Below, piece after piece: positions 13,095 through 24,760 of a stretch of DNA of 64,000 bases. How positions within the stretch are numbered: position 1 is the first letter of the stretch; each line of letters opens with the position of its first letter. The notes below the pieces were generated by a model that was not told where the DNA came from, did no database searches, and saw only the letters and a list, made by a program, of their open reading frames with translations. Source of the stretch: Misgurnus anguillicaudatus (lineage: Eukaryota > Chordata > Actinopteri > Cypriniformes > Cobitidae); assembly GCF_027580225.2 (NCBI RefSeq), contig NC_073354.2:23829001-23893000 (forward strand), read 5' to 3'. The position numbers were made by a program, and so were the translations under genes.

Positions 13095-13285
13095 AGGGCG
13101 GCACAATGGCCAACTCAAACCGAGTACTTATGTCTCACGGGATGAAGGTCCCGGTTCAAGCCCTGGCTGGGACTGGGTCAGGAGGTCTTTCTGTGTGGGG
13201 TTTAAATGTTCCCCCTGTATCAGGATGGCTTTACTCTGGGTACTACTGTATATGGTTTCCTTTTACATTCCAAAAACTGACCTAT
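13095..13285 (+). repeat. Degenerate V-SINE/DANA-like retroposon
   Basis: The order GGCGGCACAATGGC, a tRNA B-box-like GGTTCAAGCCCTGGCTGGG, then TTTCTGTGTGGGGTTTAAATG, TTCCCCCTGTATCAGG and TATGGTTTCCTTTTACATTC follows the conserved body of the zebrafish DANA/V-SINE group as I remember it. It is heavily mutated. Confidence 0.6.
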
Positions 13286-13975
13286 ATACACAAACATTTT
13301 CATTGAAAGTGTGCATCCTAAAGGTTTGGTCCGTATAGTGTAGAACAGAACACAGTACAACAAAATTTAACAGAATATAATGAAACACAAAAGTAGCAGC
13401 CAATGTGACTATAGAGCTTTGAGCATTTTTAATTATCATCATGACAGTGTTAAACAGTTCTGTTTCACGCTGCTAAATACCTCCACGAGGGATAAACACC
13501 TTCACACATGCACATGCAGAAGGCTGCATTGTTACCTGAATGTCTAATTCATATTTAGGTGTGGAATTGTTAATTTCCACAAGATAGGTTTGTGAGTGTG
13601 ATTAGCTCAAAGGCAGGTCAGGTTGTCTAAGTAGAAATAGTGATGGAGGACCGGCTGACCAGCAGGTCATTACTTTACCAATCAATAGCGAAAAAAACAG
13701 GGAGCATGGTGAAATCTTAATTGTTCGTGTATCTAAACAGTGTGCTTTCTTTTCTTCTTCTAGTATGATTGATTACAATAACTTCTTGTGTGTAGTCTGG
13801 AGATGCAGGAGCGGAAACCAGTATTGATCAGACATCATGTACCTTCATACCATGATCATGGTAAAGTCCACTTTAAAAACACACAACGGTAACATCCAAA
13901 GGTTGGAATTTATTATGAAATGTATCTAGGGCTGCTCGATTATGGGGGAAATCAAATCCCAATTATTGTGGGTGT
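13286..13975. other. No gene; transposon end fragment at the right
   Basis: AT-rich intron. Near 13927, AGGGCTGCTCGATTATGGGGG looks like one end of a hAT-type element without its partner. The short stretch before the TSD at 13976 resembles the start of the repeat at 27.85 kb. Confidence 0.4.
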
Positions 13976-15681
13976 CATGAAACTAGTGATCGACCGATAT
14001 ATCGGCCGGCCGATACATCGGGCCGATTTTAGCAGGTTTTAGGTGTATCGGCATCGGCCGATTCGCGGCTTGCGTTCGCCGATAGCTTTTCCCCGGCATT
14101 AATTACAGACAGGCGCCCACAGGCAGCTCTGTGTTCTTGGAGGCTGCCTGCAGCCCGTGCATTGCCCCTCCCCCCACTAGCAGAGCGGAGCGCTCCAAGC
14201 CTGCTCTGGTAAGTTTTAAACTTCAAAGCATCTTTTAACTGTTTGACTGAAATATTGCCATTATGCCATATACTTTGAAAGTGTAAGCACATTGTCCTAT
14301 ATGTGTGTGCAATCATAGCTAAGAAAGTTTGGTGGTCATAATGGAAAACGCGAATGCCTATAAAACTGCTTGCCATTGTATTTAGGGAGCTTCAAATAGC
14401 CTTTAGGCTAACCGTATGCATACGGCAGCTGTTACGAACATCATAGGATTAAATAATGCTGACGCTGTTACGTGATTTCGTGGTATTTATAGGAGTTTTA
14501 TTCAGCGACCACCAGTCTGACGTTTGGACGCGACGCCTGCTCATAATGCCGCAAGCGAACGCAGGTCATCAGCCGAACAGCTGATCATAGCTGGACATGC
14601 TGGGTTTTTAATTTTCATCTCCATAAATATATGTAGTAGTAAAAGGCTAAAAATTAATATCCATTGCTGATAGTTTCTCGTCATTGTGGAGAGCGCAGTT
14701 CATGGTTGCATACGTTTATGGTTGTTAACACGGAGTTTCGCGGTATTTTCGTCAGCGAAAAAAATAAGAAATATGACCCAAAGCACTTAGTTCCAAACAG
14801 TTCCCACATGACTTTTATGTGACCGGAGAAGTGTTTTTTTGTAAGTTTTCTCAACATTTCTGTTCACTGGGAGCGCAAAGATACATGCACTCTCTCATCC
14901 ATGTCTCACTGCACCTCTCCCACGTGCACGCGCTCTACTATCTGACCGAAGTCCGTACACAAATCCTCATGTATTTGTTCAGTTTTATGCGTTTTAAGCG
15001 AGCTGAGGCAAACTAACTATCCCTCGCATTTAATATAGGGCAAGAGGGTGTGTGAGGTACAGAAGTGGGGCAATTGGCATGTTATTCAGAATTCTTTTTA
15101 AGTTGTTTTTTGATCAGTATTGCTGTTTACATTTTCCTTGTCTTCTTATTAAAGACATTTGCTCTACAAGAGATTAAGTTAAGTGCACTAAAACTTAGAC
15201 CTAAGCATTCAATAGGTTGTAAATAGTTGGTTACTTTCATGGATAAAGTAAAGTGTTCGCCTTGTTATGCTGCTTGGTTGCTGCTACTGTGTGCAATGGT
15301 GTAATTATTATTTTATTTATGTATTTTAAGCAGCACTGAATTTTCTTACTTGTTCTACCTCACCTTACTATTTGTTAAATGTAGTTCAATAAATGTACAG
15401 TTTAAATTAAGAGCTGTAACATTTGGTTTTATCAGTGTGTCATTTTTATGATATAAACTGAATGAGAAAAGCAGTATCGGCTCCAAATATCGGCTAAAGA
15501 AAATCGGCAGCCTGTAGGGCTGCACGATTCGGAGAAAAAATCTAATTGCGATTTTTCTGATCAAAATTGCGATTCGCGATTTAAAGTGCGATTCATTAGT
15601 ATATAATAAAAGAGGTACATCCAGGTTTGTTGTGGTGGTTTTAATAGCACCAAAGAAAGATGCTGTGCTACTGTTTATTTA

Positions 15682-16553
15682 TAGCCTGGGTGCCAGCCCA
15701 TCTTAGCCCCGCCCACAAGATTTTGTAAACGGGAAGATGGGTCTGGGGTTTTTGCGTTGAGGAGCTACTATTTTAGGACAAATGCTGGTCGAACCAATCA
15801 AATTGTCAGGGCGGGCTTTATACGATGATGGACAGATAATCAACAGTAACGTAATGAACCACGTCACCAAAGAGCGCGTGTGTTGAATGGCTGCCGCTGT
15901 AGAGTTCAGATGTGTGGATTCTGACATTGAGTCTGTACTAAAAGATATCGACAGAGCATTGATTTTAAAAGAGGAACAGAGAAACGCGAACAGGGCATTT
16001 GTTGATGTCCTATTTGGCAAAAGTTGGTCGCAACTGAAATGGCTAACGTTATCACGGCGATGCAACTCAGCGTGCACGACGAGATGGATATAATTAGCGG
16101 TCGTTGCCAGCTTCTTTTCGGAAGCCCGGAATCGTGGTTGAGTGGAGGGACATGCTAGGCTCCAATATTTTCAAGCAAACGTAATGGCTATCGCCGTGGA
16201 TGAAGTTCACCTAACGTACAAATGGTAAGAGATAGTCTTACTCTATGACTTAGTAAATACTTCATGTTGTGATATAAACGAAATGTTGTAAACATAATAG
16301 GTGTTGATGTACATTCGCTAACTCGGTATAATCACAATGTTAGTGTCATTGTAGCGAATAACTACCAGTTCGGTCAGGCTGCAAAGACGTAATGTCAACA
16401 TACGTTACACACTCGGTTGCTCTGATTGGTCGTAGGTCTATCCAATTGAGTGCAGAGGCATTTTTCGGTTGAGACACGCCTCATAATTATAGCTCAATGG
16501 AGCGGTATCAGACTCAAATTCTGACTAGAATTGAGTATGGCAATGTCAGGCTA
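15682..16553. mobile_element. Innermost element with 9-bp TSD and helicase remnant
   Basis: The ends are TAGCCTGGGTGCCAGCCCAT and, inverted on the right, TAGCCTGACATTGCCATACT, sharing TAGCCTG and a GCCA box. A perfect 9-bp duplication GTTTATTTA flanks it (15673-15681 and 16554-16562). Inside lies a decayed RecQ-like exon (15887-16224). A 9-bp TSD is unusual for hAT and would fit MULE-like elements, but the terminal repeats are short. The superfamily is unassigned. Confidence 0.75.
15887..16224 (+). pseudogene. Decayed RecQ-like helicase exon in a transposon
   Basis: The ATG at 15887 opens MAAAVEFRCVDSDIESVLKD and IDRALILKEEQRNA, then RAFVDVLFGKSW, where FGKS is the remnant of a Walker A (TGFGKS) loop. 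Further on, in shifting frames, come LLFGSPESWL, WRDMLGSNIF and NVMAIAVDEVHLTYKW; DEVH is the motif II (DExH) box and the order is that of a RecQ-family SF2 helicase. The exon ends at a consensus donor, TG followed by GTAAGA, at 16225. At least three frame changes and an apparent internal loss around motif I make it non-functional. A host-derived helicase pseudogene is possible, but it lies wholly within the TSD-bounded element, so transposon coding is favoured. Confidence 0.65.
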
Positions 16554-17880
16554 GTTTATTTAAAACCTCTTAAACATTGTACCAAGTTGTCTGCAGGACT
16601 TTGCTATTCTGCAGACAAACTTTTTTTTTAATCTAAGAACATTAAAAAAAATACTATTTAAATTTTTTTTTTTTTAAGTTTTATTTAAAATAACATATAG
16701 GCCAATGTATTTTGGCTGTCACTACAACAATGCATCTGACAAGCAAATGTTTAGTTTTTCTTTTAATCATAAGACTATACTCATCTTGTTTTACTTTTCA
16801 GGCATCTGTAATAAATGTAAATATATTAGTTATTAGAATCTATGATTTAACATAAGCAAAAAATACAAATAAAAGACTGCACAGTCCTCACTGTAGGATT
16901 TTAAATGTGGAGCTGCAGAAGCTTGTTCAGTTAAGAGTAAGGAGTGATTTTAATTTTTGGTTTGTAATAAACATTTCTGACACAGAAAGCACCAGGTTAC
17001 TGTCACTTTAAGACAGAAGACAGCTTTAAAACTGCTCTGCTTCAATATACTGATAAACATCCAGCTGTTTATGTTCACTTAGACAAGAAAGAAAACTTAA
17101 GTTTAGTGATCACGCGTGTGCTGACTGCTCTCTGTGTGCGCGCTTCATGAACCCTCGTACCTGTAAAAATTCAAAGCGGTGCAGATGTGCGCGTGCAAGA
17201 AAGTATAATGTACCTGTTTCGTCTGCTGTGTTCCGGGCTTTAATAAAAACCTGCTTATAGTCTGATGAGGCGCTTGTCATTGTTTGCGATGCATGACGAG
17301 AAACGGACGTATATACACCTTTCTTTAAGTCCAACATTACACAAAAGGGAAATGTTTTCGCGGATTTCTGTCCTTTCATTTGCCGGTTAATGAGTTATAA
17401 TGCGTTTTTAAAATGACTGAATCCAAAATCTGCCAACTTCATGACATTCCGCGTTGTGCAGATAATTCCATTTGTATGCATTTCGCGATTCTGTCCGTGT
17501 TTTCCGCATCGCGGAAATCATATGGCCGTACACTTTGTTGAGGAGTTGAACTGCTGCTCGCGCTCATGTTTTCCAAATGGTGTGATGACGTGTAGTCAGC
17601 GCCTCAGTGTTCATGCACTCTATTGGTCTAAACTGCATCAAACGTAAAATGCGCATGAAGCGAACTGTCAAAAACTGCGTACTAGATGATTGTTATAGTT
17701 AATAGTTTTGAATCGAAATAATCGCATTTCTTGCGATTCGAAAATCGCATCCATTCACATCGCGATTTCGGTTTAAAAACGATTAATCGTGCAGCCCTAG
17801 CAGCCTGTATCGGTCATCGGCTAAAGCTGATGGAAAAAAATCGGTATCGGCACAAAAAAATCCATATCGGTCGATCCCTA

Positions 17881-18284
17881 CATGAAACATTTTGATAAAA
17901 AAAAGTAAATGCAAAGTAAGAGTATCAAAATAAGAAGCATACAGTTACAAACATCTTTTTATGTACTATTTTTCACATGATTTCAAATGACATCATACAA
18001 ACCAATTTTGTTTGTTTTTTCCACATTTAAGAGGAAAATTTTCATTACTGCAACATGTCCATGACTGGATTTGGGTTCTTTGACGTGGAAATATTTATAA
18101 TTAAACAATCTAAAAAATAAAACGCTTCAGTGCATGTTGTACTATAAACACATTTACAGTAAAGAAACATATGGTATTTGGTGATCATTGGTAAATGTAG
18201 AGACAATAATAAGGAATATAAATGTGTCCATGAAAAATTTTCTTATCCTCCGCAACAATTTGGAAACATTGTTTAAGCCTTAAA
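17881..18284. repeat. Truncated copy of the 27.85-28.65 kb repeat
   Basis: From CATGAAACATTTTGATAAAA through CCATGACTGGATTTGGGTTC to CCGCAACAATTTGGAAACA, this stretch is closely similar to 27885-28255. It is interrupted on its left by the hAT nest and ends abruptly near the GC-rich MITE at 18287. Confidence 0.75.
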
Positions 18285-18286
18285 GG

Positions 18287-18590
18287 GGATCGCACACCGG
18301 CCGCCCAGCTCAGCGCCGCGCTGAGTCACGTCTATGACAACTCGGAGGTATTGTAAACCGGAAGTGCATGCTAAATAGCGCGAGCTTCGTCAGATAGCAT
18401 CTACTTCAAAATGAAAAATATACGTTAGCAGCCAATGTTAATCGTTAATGATTTGGGACAAATATGATGTTATTTAATGTTAAACAATGTGAGTGGTGCT
18501 GTGGCGCGACAGGGATTTGAGCAACTTCCTGAGGCACAACTGGGCGGCGCGGACAGGCGCCACCTGGCGGCACCGGTGTGCGTATACTCA
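18287..18590. mobile_element. GC-rich MITE
   Basis: The inverted ends are CGCACACCGGCCGCC and GGCACCGGTGTGCG, with paired internal CCGCCCAGCTCAG and CTGGGCGGCGC segments. It is about 300 bp and noncoding. The exact borders and TSD are not resolved. Confidence 0.55.
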
Positions 18591-18669
18591 TAGAAAACAA
18601 TGTGTTCGATTTTTTTAATAACGGCGCGACGCTGTTAATATTTTAAACGTGAGGGATAGTTTTGCTTTA

Positions 18670-18873
18670 CTCTGAAAAAAATTATTCATTGCATTTAATC
18701 AATTTTTTTAAGGTAAGTGGTTGCAATCAATTTATTTAAGCTACATTTAAACAAAAAAGATTAGTAACGTAAAGTAAAATATAAAACTTTTGTTTAAATG
18801 TAGCTTAAATAAATTGATTGCAACCACTTACCTTAAAAAATTTGATTAAATTCAATGAATAATTTTTTTCAGT
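18670..18873. mobile_element. Near-perfect palindromic MITE
   Basis: The left arm runs from CTGAAAAAAATTATTCATTG to ACATTTAAACAAAA. The right arm is its inverted copy, ending AATTTTTTTCAGTG, with a loop of about 30 bp. Such a palindrome would fold into a long hairpin. Confidence 0.8.
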
Positions 18874-18879
18874 GTACTT

Positions 18880-19655
18880 GAAATGCATATAACTTTACAA
18901 ACATAAACAGGATACTGAACATAATGTTGTTGTTCATGCTTTCCACTTTGACTATACCCAGTTAACATTATTAATAATAGTTTGATAATGGCGAGTCAAA
19001 ACCTATTTTAGGTGAAGAGTTTGGATGTGAAAAAACAGTAAAAAAAGAACAAAAAATGTATATAGAGGTTGGTACAATCTCAAGTAAATTAGGCCAGATG
19101 GATGGATTCCAGTGAGATTGTTTAATAAGGTCTGGGTCTGCAGATCTTCTAAAGCTCCACAGACCAATCTGAGCTCCTGAGCTCTGGTGATTAGGTCTGA
19201 TGTGATAGCAGCAGACAGATAGTTTAATCAGCTCTTTCGCTGAGGCTTGTGCTATAGAAAGAAACCTGAGCCTGACAGACGGGAAGCTGCCCATTAGCCA
19301 TTTACTATAGCTCTGTGCTTGCTTCATTGACCAAATGCCAGTTTACAGTCAATATACTTTCTAAATACTTATTAAGAGCAATGATTATAAAGATAAACAG
19401 AGATTCATGGAAGAACAATTTGAGTATTTATAGAGAATTGTTAACATTGCTATATAAATCTGAAAACGGGTTCATTATCAAGTCATTTGTATTCATATTT
19501 ACTTCCCTCTCCATCCCCTTAAAATGCTTAATTATTTGTACGCCCATAAATCTAAAAATAATGCTTTGCACATATACTCAGATTAACAGGCCCAAAGAAA
19601 GAGAGATTGTGTTTTGTAAATTATGTAACATGCTAATCTAAAAATATGATCTTGC
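18880..19655. other. No gene recognised
   Basis: AT-rich intron. The opposing ORFs at 18971-19327 (minus) and 19315-19641 (plus) lack domain features and splice context. Confidence 0.4.
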
Positions 19656-19659
19656 TCTA

Positions 19660-19940
19660 TAGACGGTTTCATCGGACGCAAGTGATACACGTCTGGATCT
19701 CAACCTTACTATTTTTTAATGGTCTGACTAGTTGCTAAACTGATCTCTTGAACAAATGCCTCGTCGAAAACAACAAATGTTTTGGTTTCCTAGGTAATCT
19801 ATGTGTTGTTTTTTTGCTTGTTATATAAATAAACTACGTTTAAAGAACTTTGTTGTTATTTATTCTTAACGGAGTTTACCGGAAGTTACGTGCGGACCGC
19901 AACAGCCGCTTGTTTATGTTGTTACTGCTGAAACGGTCTA
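19660..19940. mobile_element. MITE flanked by TA
   Basis: The ends are TAGACGGTTTCATC and, inverted on the right, TAGACCGTTTCAGC, each flanked by TA. It is 281 bp and noncoding. The TAGAC start resembles the THAP-bearing element at 24761, so the two may be distantly related. Confidence 0.55.
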
Positions 19941-19944
19941 TATA

Positions 19945-21090
19945 TAATTAACATATGCTATTATAACATTATTACAACGAATGTTAGTAACTTTAAAAAC
20001 ATCTGAAATTTGTCAATGGTTTCACTTGTAGTACTATAACAGGAGGCTGGGCAAGCCAGATTAGAGGATTAGTCATAGAGGATGGTCATAGGACGGACAA
20101 TAATCCTAATCTGAGACTGTAAATTACACTAACATAATCCCTTTACAACTAGAGCTAGGATCACTGCAAATAAACCATCAAACAGCACAAAAAACTAAAA
20201 ACTTATGCTAAAATAATTGTTTTCAGTTTTAGAAAATGTCCTCAGTTAAACGTCAAACAGATTAGATTGGATTAGACCTGTCAAGCACATGGAGTCAAAG
20301 GTAAATAGCTCACATTACAACATGTAAAGAGTTAAAGCATATGTAACTCCCCTTCTTAAAGTACACATGTAATGCAAATTCATAAAATCAAAAACTGCTT
20401 TGCTTGCCTTTTTCTACTAGAGCATCCTTCACTCTGTTAGTGTGTTTTATTTTCCCTCCAGTACCCCTCTTACTTTTCTTGTTTGCTCTCAGCAGGAGAA
20501 AAAAGGTAATTGAACTTTACAACCAAAGTCTACAACTAAACATCATTCTAGCATTTTCTGCCTCCCTTTATACCCACCATCTATCAACTCCAAAACATTA
20601 TAAAAAAGGGACGTAAATAAGAATATTAACAACTCAGAATTAAATAACCTCACACCTTTTTATAGCTCTAGCTGTCTAGTCGCTTTTAAAAATCAATGCA
20701 TATTCATGAAGCCTAGCTCTAGGTAACATCTGGCACAGTAAAAAACCTTCAATTTAAAACGCAGCAAAAAACTTTATGGTTTTGTCATTGTGGAAGCAAA
20801 AGTAAATCATCAGCTTGAGATGATTTTAAATAAAAATGCGGTGTAATAAAAATGGATTATACTTCTAACATAACTATGCAGATCCTCAGTCCTGGTAAAA
20901 GATAATAAGGTTACTTGAATTGAACGAAGAATTTTTCTATAAATCAGCTACCTTGAAAAATTGTACTACTTTTCAGACCCAACTATAATCACAAAAATGC
21001 TGCAGTCTTGGTCCTCAATTTAGCAAAATAGCACCTTAGGAAAATTAGCAAAATATTCTGTGACTATACCTTGGAAATTCGTGAGATCAG
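19945..21090. other. No gene recognised
   Basis: AT-rich intronic sequence. No exon, repeat terminus or RNA gene could be supported. Confidence 0.4.
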
Positions 21091-21096
21091 GTTGAA

Positions 21097-21676
21097 AGTT
21101 TTTATAACTGAAGAAGGCTTGTTATGCCCGCTTGTTAGATGTGAACGAAAACAATTATTATCAGTAAAACATGAAATGATGGATAATAATTAATGTTTTA
21201 ATGAAGGATAAAATTTTCAGCATTTTAGCTAAGCAGTAATGATACATTGCGGCTATAACAGTCCTGCATTACTACAGTAAACATTTGATTTCAAGTTTGT
21301 TAGCACCACCCAAACATTTTTAGCACTAGCTGCCATGCACTGGTGGTGACATATATCCAATTTAACCGCTTCTAAAATAATAAAGGTAGGGCTGGATTTT
21401 AATTTGTCCTTTGAGAACTGATTGAATCGTTTAAAGTTGGGTCATGTTGCTATTTGCTAATCGCTGCAGTCGTTTCCCGGAAACCGCCCACCTGCCATAC
21501 CATGACCAAAAGTTAAGAGAATTTCATTTCAAACTTTAACTACTAATTTCGCATTAAATAAGGAAGGTAAAGTTTGTCTACTAGGTCAGAAATGGTCTAT
21601 TGTGGCTAATACTATCTGCTAAGAAGAAATTTGACTAACAAGCAGGCATAACAAGCCTTCTTCAGTTATAAAAACT
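21097..21676. mobile_element. MITE with about 42-bp terminal inverted repeats
   Basis: The left end AGTTTTTATAACTGAAGAAG continues through GGCTTGTTATGCCCGCTTGT to 21138 and is mirrored at 21635-21676 with a single mismatch. The 580-bp interior has no coding potential. No clear TSD was found. Confidence 0.75.
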
Positions 21677-21679
21677 ATA

Positions 21680-22530
21680 GCTGGATAGCATGTCTTAACC
21701 AGCCACAACTGTGCAAAGCCACATAGCAGAATAGTCTACAATTGATATATTATCTTGACTAGTCTAAGCGAAAGAAATAATAACACTAGTTTTCCCAGGT
21801 TCATTGGATTTAAAAGATGTTCAGTAAGTGCTGAAGTGAGACCCATTTGAGTATATCACAGCAGCAGAGTTTTTAGATGAAAGGCTCATTTAATCCTAAC
21901 AGGTCTCTTTACTTCCTCTCTGATTAAAAGCATCATCCGTCTGTTTCATCAACTCCGCACTGTGTGTATCATAATACCCATCTATCTGCATCCCTATAAA
22001 ACATGGAATTTTAAATGGAATAACATAATACAATGACACACTTTAAAACAAAACCACCAAGATTTTCTGTGTTTTTGCATCTGTGTGTGCACATAAAACT
22101 AAGACTCAACACTAAAATAATACTCTCTCCTCTCCTTTTAATGAAGATGAATAATGTGAGGTTTGTCTCTAAATTCCAAACATAAATCACCAGAAAACAG
22201 TACTTATGCAGCAATAAATGCATGTACCGGTATGTGTGTGTGTTTTGCATCTTTCACCTGATGTGCTTTAATTAAGGTGAGAAATGGCAATAGGGTTAAA
22301 AGTGTGGCCGTGACTCACATACCCTTCTCATTACAGTGAATCTATCATTCTAATAGGTTAAAATGATCTTAATTGTTCTGGCAACTGAGATATTTCGAAA
22401 ATAAGAACATGAAGCTAACATGACTATAACGTTAATGGCACATAATGAAGACCTTATAAATTAGAACTTACAGTGTATCATAAATGCTCAGGCACAAAAA
22501 TAAATCCCTATTTAAAAAAATATACAGTAC
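21680..22530. other. No gene recognised
   Basis: AT-rich intron with scattered short GT runs near 22230. Nothing could be supported. Confidence 0.4.
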
Positions 22531-22534
22531 AAAG

Positions 22535-24655
22535 ACTTACCGTGGGTTTACACCAGACGCGAGTTCAACGATTTGCGCGAGTAGATTACATACAAAGTCA
22601 ATGCAAAGACGCGATCAGACGCGTCCTGGCGCGAGGCAATGCGAATGACGCGCTATGGGCGGCGCGTTTAACCGCGAAAACACAAGCTATTCACCTCAAA
22701 TGCGTCTTCGCAAAAATTCGCATGACACGAAGTTAAATCCCGCGAGTAATCTAAAGCGAGTTACGCAACGTCCCGCGTTTGGTTACGTAGCATAATGCTG
22801 CGTTCAGACTAGCCGCGGTAGAGGCATCAAGGGTGAGTGATTTCATTTCAATGTGAAGTCAATGTAAAGACGCGTTGACGTTCGTTTGGAGGTCTCGCTG
22901 TGCGAATGAGGCGTTTAGCGCAGCACGGTAGACGTGATACCACCTCATTCGCGCGTCTAGTTCGGACGAATGGTGCGAATTGAGGGTTTCCGCGGCAATC
23001 GCGCGTGTTGAAAAATTTGAACTTTGGCGGAAAAACGCACTGCGTTAACCAATCAGGAGCTTGCTCTAATAGTGACGTGATTACAGAAGCCTATGAGTCA
23101 CAGAAGCCTATGGAAGGCCCTATCACAGGGGTCTCCAACCTTTTTTCATTGGAGAGCTACTTTCTAAAAAATAAAAGTGGTCGAGAGCTACTTGTGTCAC
23201 GTAATACCTAAATTAGTGAGTTAATAGACAACGATCTATTAACTCACTGTGATTTGAACTCTTTCCCCGCCAGCATTTAAAAAAAAAGTTGCCAGCCAGT
23301 GCCAGCATTTTTTTATATTTTTCACAAAATGTTAATACCTTAAATGCTTTTCTTTAAACATAAACATGCGATACATCAAATGAAACAACAGATCCTTTTA
23401 AACAACAACAACAAAAAACTTTCATGTTGTCTTTGTTTATACTTTTTATCACCCCTTAGATATGGGTAGGATTCTTCCAAAAAACACATTTTGAATTTGA
23501 AACAAATAATAATTTATTAAAGATCAGATTTAGAAAGATGATCCAAACATACATAGAGTATTTACTGCTTTTGGATTCATAATAGGGATGTGCATGTATG
23601 TCATTTTTTCGTTTCGATTAATCCATAGGTCTGAAAACGAGTACTCGATTAACTCGATTAACGAGGCAATGAAAAGGGCGTCATTGTGAAATGAATGAAA
23701 ATAAAACTTAATTTTGAAGAAACTATGACAGAAAAATTAACACATATTAGATTATTAATGAAATAGATGGTTTTTTTAACAAAAACCTCTAACAGGAAAA
23801 GCTGCATGATGAAGTGAAACTAAAGGGTTAATAAACACAAACTGATGCGCTTTATATACTGTATGACGCACTCTACATAATATTAAGCCATAATACAACA
23901 TAAATGTATTAAACAACATGCATGTGCACAAAATGCAAAACTTAAAACTAAGTTATGTACTGAAGAGAAAGTTTAACTCCTGTTGTGGATGCGCATTATC
24001 AGCATGCTTTTAGACACGTCCAGTCAAAGCACAAGCTTCATAATATTAAGCAGCTGTAAGTCTTTTGCTATCATTTTAGCGATTAACGTTAGCTGTGTCA
24101 TGTCATCCTCCCTACCTGTTCTCAGTCAAGATGTAATGCTCGTATGGCTCTCTGGTATTTCTTGACATTTGATGTTTAAATATGAGATGATAACCCATTG
24201 AACTTGTGACGACGACTGTATTTTCGTTTTACCAAAAGTGAATCCAAAAATCACGGCATCCTAAGTGCCTCTACTCGAGGTGTGTTTGGCTTCAAAGCAT
24301 CACGCGGATCGGCCGGTTCGCTGCGCGGACTTATCTGTTTGTTTTTGGATCATACATGTTAACTTACTGATGTCATATGATATGCCGGTCTACAACACGA
24401 TGTCAAACACGCACTCAGTTTTTAGTACCACAGGTGCTTGTAACACTCACCAGACATCCAAATGCGCCATAACCACAGAAAATAAATAAATAAATAAACA
24501 AACCCACGAGCGAGCTACCTGCAATTAAGACACGAGCTACCAGTAGCTCGCCAGCGACCTGTTGGAGACCCCTGCCCTATCATGACGTGAATTTCCGTGT
24601 GAATGTCTTGATTACTAGAAGTATGATCACAACATGACCACGGCAAATGGGTCTG
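22535..24655. repeat. GC-rich DNA-transposon fragments (PIF/Harbinger-like), split by a hAT
   Basis: Two CpG-rich blocks abut at about 22797, starting TTTACACCAGACGCGAG and TGCGTTCAGACTAGCC. Both have repeated GACGCG/GCGCG boxes and a shared AAGTCAATGTAAAGACGCG-type phrase (GTCAATGCAAAGACGCG in the first). The second block continues after the hAT insertion at 24575 with GTGAATTTCCGTGTGAATG. The TTCAGAC...GCG style is that of PIF/Harbinger MITEs in cyprinids, from memory. The 87-codon frame at 22473-22736 is considered spurious. Confidence 0.45.
23126..24574. mobile_element. hAT element (CAGGGGTCTCCAAC ends)
   Basis: The termini CAGGGGTCTCCAAC and GTTGGAGACCCCTG are perfect inverted repeats, with GAGAGCTACTT and GAGCTACC boxes subterminally. 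A perfect 8-bp TSD CCCTATCA flanks it (23118-23125 and 24575-24582). Inside, near 23585, AGGGATGTGCATGTATG and CTCGATTAACTCGATTAACG may be one end of another hAT without a visible partner. No transposase frame is seen. Confidence 0.9.
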
Positions 24656-24760
24656 GCATTTAGTTCCAAATGTGATCTTATCATTCTCAATAAAATGAAT
24701 ATTAAGCAGGGGAATGAAAACTAGATTTTGTGCGTTTGGTGGGGATAATCTGTTGTCCTA

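Larger units (their letters stand above)
15515..17799. mobile_element. hAT element nested at the second level
   Basis: The termini are TAGGGCTGCACGATTCGG and CGATTAATCGTGCAGCCCTA, with a perfect 8-bp TSD GCAGCCTG (15507-15514 and 17800-17807). Subterminal TTGCGATT/AATCGCAA boxes occur at both ends. It contains the 872-bp helicase-bearing element, so its own sequence was about 1.4 kb. Confidence 0.9.
13984..17880. mobile_element. 3.9-kb hAT element hosting two further insertions
   Basis: The termini are TAGTGATCGACCGATATATC and CATATCGGTCGATCCCTA, with a perfect 8-bp TSD CATGAAAC (13976-13983 and 17881-17888). TATCGGC-type boxes recur inside both ends. It carries a second hAT at 15515-17799, so its own length before that insertion was about 1.6 kb. 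No transposase frame is visible; the 115-codon minus frame at 14029-14376 shows no known domain. Confidence 0.9.

Noticed and set aside
12823..13338. 171-codon plus-strand frame
   Set aside because: No domain, no splice context, low-complexity GERE repeats, and it runs into a degenerate SINE.
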